Shown piece by piece: positions 1 through 11,379 of a DNA stretch of 64,000 nucleotides. Under the pieces are notes generated by a model. The model made no database searches and was not told the DNA's origin. It was given only the letters and a program-made list of their open reading frames with translations. Every line of letters starts with the position of its first letter. The first letter of the stretch is position 1. The DNA comes from Gnetum montanum (taxonomy: Eukaryota > Streptophyta > Gnetopsida > Gnetales > Gnetaceae), in NCBI GenBank assembly GCA_015680685.1, contig MNCI01004556.1, positions 632,536-696,535 on the forward strand, in the 5' to 3' direction. Made by a program: the position numbers and the translations under genes.

Positions 1-132
1 AAATAATTCTAACTTTGAGAGGGAGAAAAGGCAAGAGTTTGGGTAAGGGACTAAGACTAACTATGCAAACCAAGTGCACCCACTTCTTATTTATAGGCAA
101 TGAGGTAGGACGTGATATTGCGCAGCTCATCA
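1..132 (-). mobile_element. Partial LTR, family A (edge of window)
   Basis: This stretch aligns by eye with the last part of the LTR at 13,968-14,797. Both have the run starting AAATAATTCTAACT, the CTTATTTATAGGCAATGAG segment (a TATA box on the minus strand) and a terminal TCATCA, here at 127-132. Read on the minus strand it is the start of an LTR (TGATGA...). The rest lies left of the window. Confidence 0.7.
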
Positions 133-1797
133 ACACCCTTACCCTTATAGTATCCTCAGGGTAATAGCAAATCTTAGCAATTTGGCACAAGTTTCACACA
201 CAAGCATCCCCCTCCCCAACAACTATTATGAACACTCTGGGTTTAGGTAGGTTCAAATGATATGGAAATTGGAGTAGTAGAGAGCTAGAGATCTCAAGTG
301 GAAGAGGAGTGCACAAAGCTCTAAGTTGCGAGAGAAAATTTGAACAACTCCCCTAATGGAAAATGATGAAAATGAATTTTGAGTACCATGGGGATCATAT
401 ATATAGACTATATGCAACTCAATGTTGGGTACCCAACATCAGATATGCAACATTGGGGTCCAAAAATAATCATTAAATGGGACAATTGATCATTGAAACT
501 AAAACCCTTTGATTTTTTGGAAGGTTTGAGGTTGGGTTATAGTTTTAGGTAGGTAGAAAATCAAATGGAGGCACTAACAGTGTGATAAGGTGGAGTCATC
601 AATGTGAAAAAGCACTAGAATGAACAAGAAAAAGGGCATTGAAATAGAGCTTGTGGATGGATCAATTATAGGATGGGAAACAAAAAAATATAACAATTGA
701 GTGCTTGGAGGGTGAAGAACGATGTGGTTGTGTCAAACAAGTACAAGTCACAAAAGTTACACAAGTGGGTCCTCCCAGAAGTAGGCTTTAGGCTATGATG
801 CCCTTGTGTAACCACACCTAAAAATGTCCATAGGCACAAAAGGGGTTGAATGCAATGCATACTTGTCAAACAAAACACACATGTTAAAATCACCAACTTG
901 AGATAATAACTCTATGTTACACAAGACCATAAGTTATGATTACATGGACAACGAGATGAGATGGACTATAGAAAGGATTGCAAAAATTGGGATATGAGGT
1001 GTCTTACCATGGTCACAATGAAACCTTGTGTGTTATTAATGGTTAAATAATCATAAGTCCTTCTTGCCAAGATTCAAACCAAGTCCACACCACATTGCAG
1101 TGACATCACATCATTTCATCACGTCGACGAATAACCATAAAGTTGTGAGGAGTAACATCACTTGGCATTTTGTCCAAGGGAGAAGCTTTATTTATGACAC
1201 ACATTTTTTTTTATTTTTTCACTCTTTTATGATTCTAGGAAGCTACCAACCTTTAGGCATGGGTAAATATCTTTCCAATGGGACCTAAAGAAGTTTATTC
1301 AGTACCATTTTAGGTTACTCTTACTTCCATTTTTTGTTAGATCTACAAGGATATGGTTACAACCTCAGCAATAGGATAGAACATATAGAAGTGGCCAAAG
1401 AGAATCCAAAAATCACCTTGATGTAACACCCTTCACATTTCACCTTGGTTCTTCACTCTTTTATCTGGACACAATGATTATGAAGTTATTTTTAGTTGGA
1501 TGATTAAAAAGATTACCATTATGACCAAGGCAAGAACCTCTTATTAATGGAATGGGTGGATGGATGTCATGGTCTCAATGTCCGAATAACAAGTCCCTTA
1601 TGACTCGATAACATAGAGAAAACCTCACCTCCATGGGCAACATGATCATTTTATTCACAAGCAAGATTACATAACAAAGAAAATGAAAATAACATCTAGA
1701 AAAAATTGGAAGAAATAGGAAAAATTGGATCAAGAAATAGAAAAATGATAAAAAACTGTAAAACAAAAAGATGAAAAGCACTTAAGAATCTTGAATA
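133..1797 (-). mobile_element. 3' non-coding region of family A element
   Basis: No credible gene. The block at about 760-1,300 matches 15,570-16,070 and 53,370-53,900, which lie between integrase and the 3' LTR in other family A copies. Shared landmarks are 'AAGTGGGTCCTCCCAGAAG', 'CCACACCTAAAAATGTCCATAG' and the motif around 1,255-1,285 (GCATGGGTAAATATCTTTCC). Around 360-480 there is a second promoter-like segment on the minus strand, with an 18-bp perfect palindrome at 422-439 next to a TATATATA stretch. It may be a fragment of another LTR. Confidence 0.5.
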
Positions 1798-4055
1798 TTA
1801 GAATGGGGGATAACCCCCAAGACTAAACATTTGGCCATGATAAGGATTAATATGTGGATAGATAGGATCCATACATGTATAAAACATTGGTAACTGTGCA
1901 TGGCCCAGCCACTGGGTGTCTGTTTGTGGTGTGGTGGTTGGGTAGAAAAACTGTTGGTCACACACTTGATGGTTAAATGTATAGTGGATTAGGGTATGAG
2001 GTATCTTAACATTATGGATAGCTGACCCACAATTGCACCCTTGATCATGATATGGTATGCATGGGTTTATTTGTATCCCCACACTATTAGATTCATTTCT
2101 TGGATTTGGGATTGGAGTAATGATGGATGGTGGCCCTTGTATATGATCAAAGGACGGTAGTTGAGACAAGGAAGGTGGTTCACTAGGTTGGCATTGTGCT
2201 GGCTTGGATGATGTGGTGGGTTCATGCATGGTTTACTTTGGCTTACAACCTTTCCTCCAGAAGGGACGTTTCCTACATTGTAGTTGAGACCCACTAGTGT
2301 CAGCATGGTTATGCACATTCATGGCACAAAGTGACATTCGTTTGTTGATATTAGGGTGTTGAACCTTCTTGTGTCATTAGTGGTGGCCTATAATGAGGTG
2401 GAGTAAGAGGATATCAAGGTTAGGATGGATGATAAGAGGCACAAGATGGTGATCCCTCAAGGGATGTCATGGGTTGATGGTACTTGGGAGAGTGGTAATG
2501 GTGATTCGAAGTAGAAGATGTCAAACTAGTTGGAGAAACAAGGTGTTGAACATAATATCCATACTATTTTAGCATATGGGAAGAATAGGACCAATTTGGT
2601 GGTGGCCTCCCCCACAATGGTGGTTGTTGCCACTGCAATTGATGATCGTGTTGGGGCTGGTAATGAGTCCCCCTAGGATGGTATGATCAGTTGTGGGATT
2701 ATCTATAAGTACCTTGTGGGAGAGGAAATCTCCCGAGCATGTGCTTTTGCACAAACTTCAGATTTAAGGCACTTGCCCAATACTCCTGTAGATGCAACAA
2801 GATTGGGCAATGGTCCTTTGGATGGTCATATATGCAAATGTCACATCCATTATCTTCATCTATGGTTGAGTCTATGGCCTCACTCTCTTTAGCCATTTTC
2901 TTTGTTTACCAAAAAGTGTTCCTAGCTATTTCTTAGTTCTATATCCTTTGTTTAGTGTGATCGCCTGGCTTGTTTTGCATGAGCCCCTCCTCGACCATCT
3001 CAATGAGAGTTGTAACATTTTCATATACCCATTTGGACATCCTATTAAAATTTGCTTCTAGTTCATCCATAGACTCTTATGTCAGCAAGGTTTATTGTGG
3101 GATTACCATATTGAGAGTGGTTTCATTCTTCTTAACATAGTTTTGGACTTCCTTCTATTGAAGAGTTGGGTCCCATTGGTATTTCTCGACATTCTCCCAT
3201 TTGCATATCTCTCCTTCTTCTTTTTCCACATGCTCTATTAGTTCTTTGATTTGATGGGCTTGGAGTTCATATAATTACCCTAGGGCATACATCCCAAGGG
3301 TCTCCCTTGTTTCATTACAAAGCCCATCTATGATGTGGAAAAGTTGCCTTTCCTCAGAGAAACCATGGCCTAAGCATCTAGTCAATAAGGCATAATATCA
3401 CAGGCATTATAGAAGGCTTGTAAATGATGTTGTAGTTCTGAATCATAGCCTCCTACAAATTTAGGAAATTATTCGGATCAAGCCTAGGTAGGCGACTCTT
3501 CTTACGATGCCTATGAGATATCTTAATGGCCTATGTTATCTACATTAAGCTCTTAGTGGCTAGCAAGGGTTTATCATCATCAAACAAGTTGTGAGGGAAA
3601 TTTCTATCTGTATTCATTTGATCGTGATGATGTTGTCTTTAACCTTTCCCATGGGTTCGATTCTGGTTTTTAGTCTGACCCTTTAGTGGAGCTCTATCTC
3701 CATACCTACATTCATCTTTGTCAAAACTAGACGTTGAAGGGGAAGAGGAAGATGAGGAACTAGAAGAACTGCCATAGCTTCTATAGTATTCTATAGGATC
3801 CCTTGATTCATCATTTCTAGGTTTTGAGGAGGGCTTAGGCCTTGAGGCCTCCCCTAGTTCAAGACCTATGTCATCTCCTCTAAGATTGTCTACCTTAGAT
3901 GAAGGCAGTCTTTGAGTGTCATCAGGGTGGTCATGATCATAAGAAACCCCTGCACAAGGTTGTTCACCCCAATTTTCTTCATCATATATCTCATTTGTTC
4001 TCCAATGAATGTGTTTGCTATACAGTGCATTATCACTTCCATGTAAGAGAGACAT
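1798..4055 (-). pseudogene. Decayed gag of family A Ty3/gypsy element
   Basis: Three open pieces lie in the order expected for a minus-strand gag. The N-terminal piece at 3,639-4,055 is rich in Ser and charged residues (serine run near its middle). A piece at 2,699-2,896 carries the zinc-knuckle-like CDICIYDHPKDHCP, matching CEICQYDYPKGCCP in the gag at 33.4 kb. A Pro/Ser-rich tail lies at 1,798-2,229. Between them the frame is broken by stops and indels. Gag would form the particle and bind element RNA. No protease, RT or integrase follows: the tail joins directly to the 3' non-coding block, so pol is deleted or was never present. Not functional. Confidence 0.6.
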
Positions 4056-4155
4056 TATGGTTGGTTTATGGTGTGGGTGAGTTAATATTTTTTGAAAGAT
4101 ATATCGTTAATACCTTTATAGTGATTGTGTATAATATAACTAATCTAGATAACTA

Positions 4156-4180
4156 GCACCATCCCAAGCAACGATGCCAA
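4156..4180 (-). other. Primer-binding site, family A
   Basis: Directly inside the LTR, the minus strand reads TTGGCATCGTTGCTTGGGA. This resembles the TGGCGCCGTTGCCGGGGA type of primer-binding site that I associate with Athila/Tat-group gypsy elements. It fixes the minus orientation and makes 4,181-5,089 the 5' LTR. Confidence 0.65.
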
Positions 4181-5089
4181 TGATGAGCGGTGAGGTATTC
4201 CTACACTCAACCATATGAATCACAAACGTTCATGCATGATCTAGTTGAATTTCTTGAATGAGACTAGTTGTGGTATTTAGATCATTATGCTCTAATAGCA
4301 ATTCGCTATCTTCCCACTTGGACTAGTGGTAGCTTTGTCATGTATGGTTTAGTCCAAAGTGAGACGTATGATGTTGTCTAATTCTACTTTGCTCCTAATG
4401 ATGATAAAGAGGTAAATTAATTAAGCTAATGAATAGTGGAAAATAAGATCTAAACTAGCCTATGTGCGATGAGTATCTACCCTTAATCGTCCGTATACGT
4501 CTTGGACTTCGTGAGGGTACTTCTGGAATTGCCAAGTGTATGTCACTAGTTGTGCCAAACAATACACTACTGGATTACCACGTACTTCCACTTAAACGCT
4601 CGTGATTAAGGCATACACATTTCATTTAATAATAGGAATAGTAAATAGCAATAAATAAAAACATTTAACTAAAGAAAATAGCAAATAATTAACAATTAAA
4701 AGAAATAATAATCTAGGTGGATGCTACAATGATGGGAGTAATCTCGATCTTTATTGCCAATCATATAACATGTCCAAGTACATCACACTCGAACAAAGGT
4801 GCCATACAATTACAAACATCACATTGTAGGCATGCACTGGGAATGATAGAATTCTAAAAAAGACTAGCAAAAACTGAAAACTAAAAACCATCTTCTCTAC
4901 CACCTATTCATTACTACCCTCACCTTTGCACCCAAGTGTTGTATTTATAGGCTAACCCAAATGAGGCAACATCAAATATCCAACGTCGTTTCTTGCCTCC
5001 AACGTCAAGGCTTTGATGTTAGGTACCTAACATCAAGGCTCTGACATTAGGTACCCGACGTCAAGGCTTGACAAGATGATGACTCATCA
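4181..5089 (-). mobile_element. 5' LTR, family A (909 bp)
   Basis: Bounded by TGATGAG on the plus strand at 4,181 and TCATCA ending at 5,089, so it reads TGATGA...TCATCA on the minus strand. The plus-strand left end (GTGAGGTATTCCTACACTCAACCATATG region) recurs at 13,968, 35,370 and 45,719, and reversed at 48,315. A TATA box (CCTATAAATA, minus strand) lies near 4,950. Between it and the LTR start sit palindromic repeats, including a 24-bp perfect palindrome at 5,013-5,036 (half-site TTGATGTTAGGT). Confidence 0.75.
5013..5036. repeat. 24-bp perfect palindrome in LTR U3
   Basis: Half-site TTGATGTTAGGT followed by its exact reverse complement. Degenerate copies flank it (AACGTCAAGG, GACATTAGGTACCCGACGTC). 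It lies just upstream of the minus-strand TATA box. An 18-bp perfect palindrome with a similar core (ATGTTGGGT and complement) lies at 422-439. Confidence 0.85.
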
Positions 5090-6354
5090 ATGTGTAAATC
5101 ATTCTTCAAAATTATAGAATAAAAGCATTGAGCCTTTTTGAAATTTTCTAACACTTTCTAAGATCATGTATTTTCTCATCAATTTTTATCAATTAAAGTT
5201 TGTACCACAACCATTTAAATACTATAACTCAAGATGTCTTATGTAACAAAAAAAATTCTTTTATTCATTGCTTCTACAAGTGCTCTCACCAAATATATAG
5301 AATTATAAGTCTTGCAAAGTTTTTGGCCATCCTTTTATCAAGTTTTAGTTTTATTTGGTAACATCCAACTCCAACAATTATCAAAACTTAATTAGAGTTA
5401 TCTAATCCTCTCATTGTTGATGCTAACTTGTAACTTTGTCGTACACCAATCCAACAACTAAAATCTTACTCAAAATTGTAAAGTAGAATTATCCCATTTT
5501 ATGCTTATCTGAATTTGACTTTCGTTAAAGTTCAATTAGGCTTTATAACGCAACACTTGTTTCATCACATTTACCCATTTCAAAAGAAAGGGTAAAAAAG
5601 CACATCTTCATAAGCCCATGTAAACCACATATATGTTATAAGGTGGCTCAACTGATTACTTCATTGTTCCACAAGTATTCCGTGTAGGAGAGGTTGTTAG
5701 TTTAAGTCATCGCCGTTACAGCACCGTTCGGGTACGCCAAAAAGAGAGATGTGTGTCTTGCGCCAAAGAGTGATATTCTGTATCTTAAAGATACATGCAG
5801 TGGAAAAGATTTTAGATTCCAAAAATACATGATATATTCCATATAAGAATCCCAAAATACAACCAATACATAATTTGCTAAAAGTAAATCCTCCTTAATA
5901 TAGATATCTTACCTATTCCGGATCAAACATTCAAATGCATATTAATGCATGGTAGCTGACAAGAAATCAAGAAGCATGCCAGCGCTTAAATTGATGATTA
6001 GAAATGAAAAACCACGCGCCAACCGTATTAAAATACACCAATGCAGTCCGAAAACCGTACACGGTTAAATACGGAAAGAAATAAATCTAAAATCATATTC
6101 ATGGAATGCTAAAATAAATCTAAAATTATATTCTTGGAATGCTCCCTAGGGAAGGAAAAACCTGGGACCAATAGTATTACAGTACACGGATCAAACAACA
6201 AAACTGTATAGCCATAAATCCGGAAAGAAAAATAAATCCAAAATTGTGTTCCACAGGTATGCGTTTTGCCTACCTGTCCTAAGCAATGCTTGCATGCCAA
6301 CAAGCTAGTTTTGTAGCTCAGTTAGCATCCAAATTGCAATTATCCAATAAAGGA
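5090..6354. other. Intergenic, downstream of PP2C
   Basis: No coding sequence recognised. Apart from the SINE candidate it holds a near-exact tandem repeat of about 30 bp at 6,082-6,142 (AAATAAATCTAAAAT unit, with a third diverged copy near 6,228). The short ORF at 6,109-6,303 is hydrophobic with no recognisable motif, and I treat it as chance. Confidence 0.5.
5640..5790 (+). mobile_element. Candidate tRNA-derived SINE
   Basis: The sequence contains an A-box-like GTGGCTCAACTGA (near 5,643) and, about 50 bases on, a B-box-like GGTTGTTAGTTTAAGTC (near 5,692). Order and spacing fit an internal RNA polymerase III promoter. A short unrelated body follows. It does not fold as a proper tRNA and has no clear 3' poly(A) tail or target duplication that I can define. 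This is an inference from the two boxes only. Confidence 0.3.
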
Positions 6355-6360
6355 TTTATT
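6355..6360 (-). terminator. Candidate poly(A) signal of the PP2C gene
   Basis: On the minus strand this is AATAAA, about 250 bases downstream of the PP2C stop codon, a plausible 3' UTR length. No cleavage site can be proved from sequence alone. Confidence 0.4.
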
Positions 6361-6611
6361 TTGTGCAGGATCAGGGTCAAAACTACAGGTTACATAAGTT
6401 GAATGAATCTGAACGGTAAAAAAAGAAACCAAAAACTTGCTATAGACATATTTGCGGCTTTACTTACAAAATTTAAGAATAGGAAAAGTATTTCGTCAAA
6501 ACAACCTAACCAACACCCTTGTGAAAAAAGATGACCGGGTGAATACATTGCCAAAACGAGAACAGGGAACAGGAACAGAACCGAATATATAGTATGCTGG
6601 AAGCCCAATGA

Positions 6612-9600
6612 TCAGAAGCATTTGCTCAAGCCTTCAATATTGCTAGCTCCTTCATTCCTTGGAATGTTAATAAGAGAGTTCACCCTGGTAACACTCTCCA
6701 CAGCAAACCAACTATCTTGATCACATGCATCAACATGATAAACCTTATCCTGTGATTGAATTTTGACATAACAGCCAGAATCATCAGGTGCATCCATGCT
6801 ATTTGTCATATTCCTTACAGATTTGCGTTCAAAATAAAAGGAATTAGCCTCCAAATCAGATTTACCATCATTTTGTTTATTCCCATGAGAGTCTACAGAT
6901 GTCACATAAGTTATTTCTCTAGGTACTTGTTCATCTGCTGGAGGATTATTAAGGAAGAGACAAACAACTGCACAGTCATCCACTCTGGAAGTCGGATATT
7001 TTGACCTCCAAGATCGAACAGCATACTGCACCAAAGCCTTCGCTGCATTCGATCGAGAAGGCTGTGCAGCGACAATGTCAACGGCCTCCTTGTTAGACAG
7101 CACATCCCATATCTGGAAAAAAATAGATAACTCAATTAGAATTTCAATTGAAGACAAATATTCAGTAGACACAAAAATAAAAATAAGTTCCAAAAATTTT
7201 ATGTCATGTACCCCATCAGTGGCTAATACAATGAATTCATCTTTCTCTGTTAGCCGCCTGTATGACACCTCAGGAACAGAAATCAAACCAAATTCCTTCA
7301 AACAAAAATCACCAAAAGCTCTAGCCATGGCTAGGCCTGGGGAATCATTGTTAGGCAACCAAACTCGTGCAACTTCAGGCTCATCATGCAAAGCAAAAAC
7401 TCTGCCTTTGCATTTCCTAATCCTTTCAGCCTCCTCTGATTGAAAAGAAAAAGTGGACAAAAAAATTCAATTCACACAAGAAATATAGATGGTTCACAAA
7501 TGAAGACACCAAATAAGAAATGTGGTATTTATGGATGAAAACCCAATAATTAATGGAGTTATATTTTTATGATAACATTTAAAACATCAAAACTGTATTA
7601 ACAAACAAATAATTACAAAAGTTTAAAAAGCTATCTCTTGAAATAAATATGCATCCACGAGTGGTTTTAAGGTCCCGCCAAACAATATCAAAAGAGGCAT
7701 GTAGGCTGGTAAATTCTTTGCTTACAGTAAAATATTTCCATCTTATCATTTTCACCATTGTCATCATCATTGCCTGTATCCCATCAATTTCGGGTGGCCC
7801 ATTAGATAACCAAGTAATTTGAAAATGGTTTTTTCTGGGCAGCTGTCTACCTCACACCAACCCTGAACGTATATGTTTACCCCCAAGTAACAATTGTAAA
7901 CTTAAACTTGAAGCCTAACCAATAAAGACCAAACACTCTAAACATAAGCTCAAAGATCCCCCAAAAAATGTTTATCTTCAGAGGCTTGCATAAAATTTAC
8001 AATTTTTCAATTGCTAGAGTTTGTTTCTAGTTAGTGTTTACAGAACAATGTAAAATCCCTCTTACCTGTAGAAATATAACAAATTATACATTCCTCAACC
8101 TAGTCAATTACAGTGGTCTCACTGGAATCTCAAACAGAGTATGATAGATTAATCATATTCTTCTTTTTAAAAAAAAGAGTAAAATATAAATTCAAGCATG
8201 CATAGCCAAAAGATGGAATTCTCAACAAACTAACATCAAGAGAACCCAATAAACCGACAATACAAAGCTTGTCATGAACCATACCACTAATAAATAAATC
8301 ACATTTAAAAGGGAATACGTAAAATTAAATGAGAGCCATAGCAGATCAAAATATTTATAAAAACCAAACAAGAAGCTAAGAACCTACGTGGGAGGTTTGG
8401 TTTCAAGTCACGTGTCAACTGCACTGCACTAATGCAGTTATCATCAATTCTTGTCGCCACAACTGCTCTGGAATCTCCAATGTTGCCTATCACCAGATCC
8501 TGACCCTGTTTCAAATAAATGAAATGCCATGAGCAATAACCATAGAAAACTATAGAATTAGGTAAAACATTGATGTTTACTTCTTGTTCCCTACCTGCTT
8601 TATAAGTGTAACTGCAGTAGTACCACTGCAGAAGCAATCTATAGTAGGGTGCACTCTTAGATCCTTATCCATTACCTTGAAGGCTTTCGTGAACGTTTCT
8701 TTCAAGGTGTGAAAAACTTCTGGATGTTTACCTTTCTCTTCCCCATAAAAGGATTCTCTCCCATTATTATCAGCTGGACTCACAACTGATTCCTCAAAGT
8801 GAAGACTTGCATTTTCATCATCATCTCTAACGTTGCCATCATCCGTGACAGATGCCTGCCACTGAGACAATAACTTTAATGGAAGTGAATCTCTTACTCT
8901 CCTGGCTACCAAATGACCGAATGGACCATGCCCATCAAAAACTCCACAGAAAATTGTATCCTTCCTCGAACCAAAATCCTAAAAGAAAAATCATGAACTT
9001 CCATTAAGCATCATGTGCGCGTTGTAATGGTACAGATACTTGTAGGACTAACATGGAAGTTCTTAAGAATAAAATAATTTCTAACCTACATTTAAATTTT
9101 GAATATCTTATAAGTTTCAAAAACCACAATTATTCAGTGTCATTCGCTACGTTATCAATATAATGCCTACAAGATCGTCATTATTGTAAATAACAATTGC
9201 CCTTTAAAACATGTATCATGCTTATCCCCCTAAATAGTTGGAAAATAGCCACCACAAAAATCGGATGCTTTCAACCCGAAACATTCATTAACAAATCAAA
9301 GTAACTGTTGCCATAATTGAGTTAAACGGATAAACTCTGGAGACTGAGTAAAATAAACTGAAATTGATAGATGAATTCATAAACACTGCTTCATGGCCAA
9401 ACCAATATTACGCTTTAGGGAATCATCAAGAACATAGTCTTCAGGTAAATAATTGCAAACATAACAAACGCGTCCCGAAAAAGGCTTCAAGCTTCGAATT
9501 TACTTGGATTGTGAGGAGGATTCCGAATGAAGCTTGCAAAGCAAGATACAGGATCATGAGCATCAGCATGGATACTGATGCAAATCCAGCAATGTGGGAA

Positions 9601-9937
9601 AGGCAAAAATGAAAATGAAAATAAAGGCAATATGAGATGTTACCTCCCATACAATCATAGCGTCCTGGTTGATCCCCTTACGGCCTTGCTGCGTGAACAG
9701 GGAGGCGACGTTGCTGGCACCATTGGCAAACATTCTGCCAGGAACCTTGCTCGAAATTTCATCGTAGGCGTCACCACGTCCAGTGTAGGGATTCGGATAC
9801 TGATTCTTCCTGCGGGTCACGCTCCTGTTTCTGCGATATCCCCCTGGAGAACCAGCAGCAGCTCCCCCTGGCAGGGCCGCCTGATTATGAGGCTGGGGTC
9901 GGCCTCCCCAGCCATCGGCCGACAAACAGGACCCCAT
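6612..9937 (-). CDS. Protein phosphatase 2C (plant clade E type), 5 exons
   Basis: Minus-strand Ser/Thr phosphatase of the Mg/Mn-dependent PP2C family. Exons by GT-AG sites with matching phase: 9,644-9,937, 8,595-8,978, 8,388-8,505, 7,212-7,435 and 6,612-7,112 (1,521 bp, 506 aa). The introns are 665, 89, 952 and 99 bp. The start at MGSCLS gives an N-myristoylation signal with a palmitoylatable Cys, typical of clade E members, which act at membranes. An in-frame GTG extension upstream is ignored. Motifs: NQDA (about 90-93), VFDGHG with metal ligand D113, GNIGDSRAV (about 233-241), SPGLAMARAFGD (297-308), ATDGIWDVLSN with D339, and SRVDDC with D385/D386. The C-terminal RVNSLINIPR segment matches the conserved tail of this clade. 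All metal-binding residues expected for the fold are present, and there is no stop or frameshift. It is probably the only intact host gene here. Confidence 0.93.
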
Positions 9938-11190
9938 CTTGAGGGCCCTGAGTATGCTGAGTATGCAATCCAGACCAACTGCGCGATCCACACCCGTGAT
10001 TTTTAGCTTGAATTCAAACCCTAAGGCAAAATGAACAAGCTTTTTCTCTTTGTCTGGGCAATTCAGTTTGAATTGAATTGCACCCTATTTTGATTCATGA
10101 TCCTGCCTGCTCAGTTCTGCTCTGGCCTCCCACCAGAACCACCAGATCAGATGAAGAAGAAGCAAAAAGAATACAAATCAAGTTCCAGATTGAGCCCACC
10201 AGTCCCTGCGCATGAAAATCCCAAACTCCAAGTGGATGATGGCGCCCCAGACGAAATCGTTACCAATTCATCATCATCATTATCATAATCCAGATGAAAC
10301 AAAAGAAACCTACAATTCCCCGGCCTCCGAACACATGCCAAATCTTGAAAGCATTCGCCGATTCACAACATCCAAACGCAAGTCCCTGCGATTGCAATCT
10401 CAATTTCGCGGGAGAAACCAACTAACCAACCAACTCTCCGGACTTTAAATAACAGACACGCACGAAATCGCGACGACACTTGGGCTTATCCAAATGTTTA
10501 TACGATCACGGGCGCATTGAAGCCTGTTTTCGATAAACTTTTATGGCTGCATCTGATCCAGGCAGGCGGGCGGGCACAAAGAATCCAAAACGAACCTGTT
10601 CTCGCCAAACAAGTCGTCCGACATGATAATTATTTCAAAGTAAAGCAAACGAAAGCAAACAAAACAAGGATTAAAGAATCCCTAAAAGTTCGATCCGGCG
10701 GCGAACAATCAAGCTATGCCTGGCGAAGATTGACATTACGCGTAAGCGTATGCAACATGGAATCCGACTTCCGCTGGAGATGCTCTCTCTCTCACTGTGC
10801 CCTTTGCTGGGCGTCTTTCTCCATTCTTATTCTTCCTTCCCTTGCCCTGCCACATTATGGCATCCCAACTGTTTGCTTATTTTTTGTTCAGGAGAAAAAA
10901 AAAAGAGTTATTATTGCGGTTCACGTTGCAAGTGCTTTTGAAATGGAATCAGCCGATTTCGTTGATGCCCACCTCAAGGTAAACTCTAATCATCATTAAA
11001 GAATTAATATTGTAATAGAGAAAGCAATAGGGATGGATTATTTAATGATTACAGTGCTAGCACTGGGAAGGTCATGGTGGTGGACCCGGATGTGTGCAAG
11101 CCAAGTTCCAACCCCACCAACAAGTTAACACAGGCCCTTTGTAATGAGCTCTGCTTTTTGTTTTTTACCCAGCCAACTCTTAGCCACAAG
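9938..11190 (-). promoter_or_regulatory. 5' UTR/promoter region of PP2C
   Basis: Relatively GC-rich, non-repetitive DNA upstream of the PP2C start. On the minus strand it has a GA-repeat (GAGAGAGAG near 10,785-10,798), common in plant 5' leaders, and a TATA-like TTATTTAAAG near 10,445-10,454. A polypyrimidine-AG (TTTTGCCTTAG, near 10,020-10,030) could be the acceptor of a 5' UTR intron. The transcription start is not determined. The plus-strand ORF at 10,517-10,999 has no recognisable domain and is probably chance. Confidence 0.35.
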
Positions 11191-11223
11191 AAAAAAGAAA
11201 AGAAAAAAAAAAAAAAAAAAAAC
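11191..11223 (+). repeat. A-rich tract
   Basis: Almost pure A run with a few G and C. It could be an old poly(A) tail of a retroposed sequence, but no element body is recognisable to its left. Confidence 0.6.
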
Positions 11224-11309
11224 AAAAACTACTGGGAAAGGATTGCTTGTCTTTACACACTATTGGACCGATTGGACTGGACGTTAGCATCTTTCACTCA
11301 TGTTTTTGC

Positions 11310-11379
11310 CCTTTTATGCTGTGATTATACATCTTAGGATATATCCTTTTATGCGGTGATTATACATCTTAGGATATAT
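11310..11379. repeat. 35-bp tandem duplication
   Basis: Two adjacent copies of a unit starting CCTTTTATGC and containing GATTATACATCTTAGG, differing at one base. Confidence 0.9.

Noticed and set aside
5640-5720. Functional tRNA gene
   Set aside because: The box motifs are present but no cloverleaf or acceptor stem can be formed.
7075-7443. 122-codon plus-strand ORF
   Set aside because: Lies antisense across PP2C exon 4 and intron 4 and mirrors the coding strand.
9578-10006. 142-codon plus-strand ORF
   Set aside because: Exact antisense of PP2C exon 1, with no independent signal.
10517-10999. 160-codon plus-strand ORF
   Set aside because: No recognisable domain, mixed composition, and it overlaps the probable 5' region of the PP2C gene on the opposite strand. 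Likely chance.
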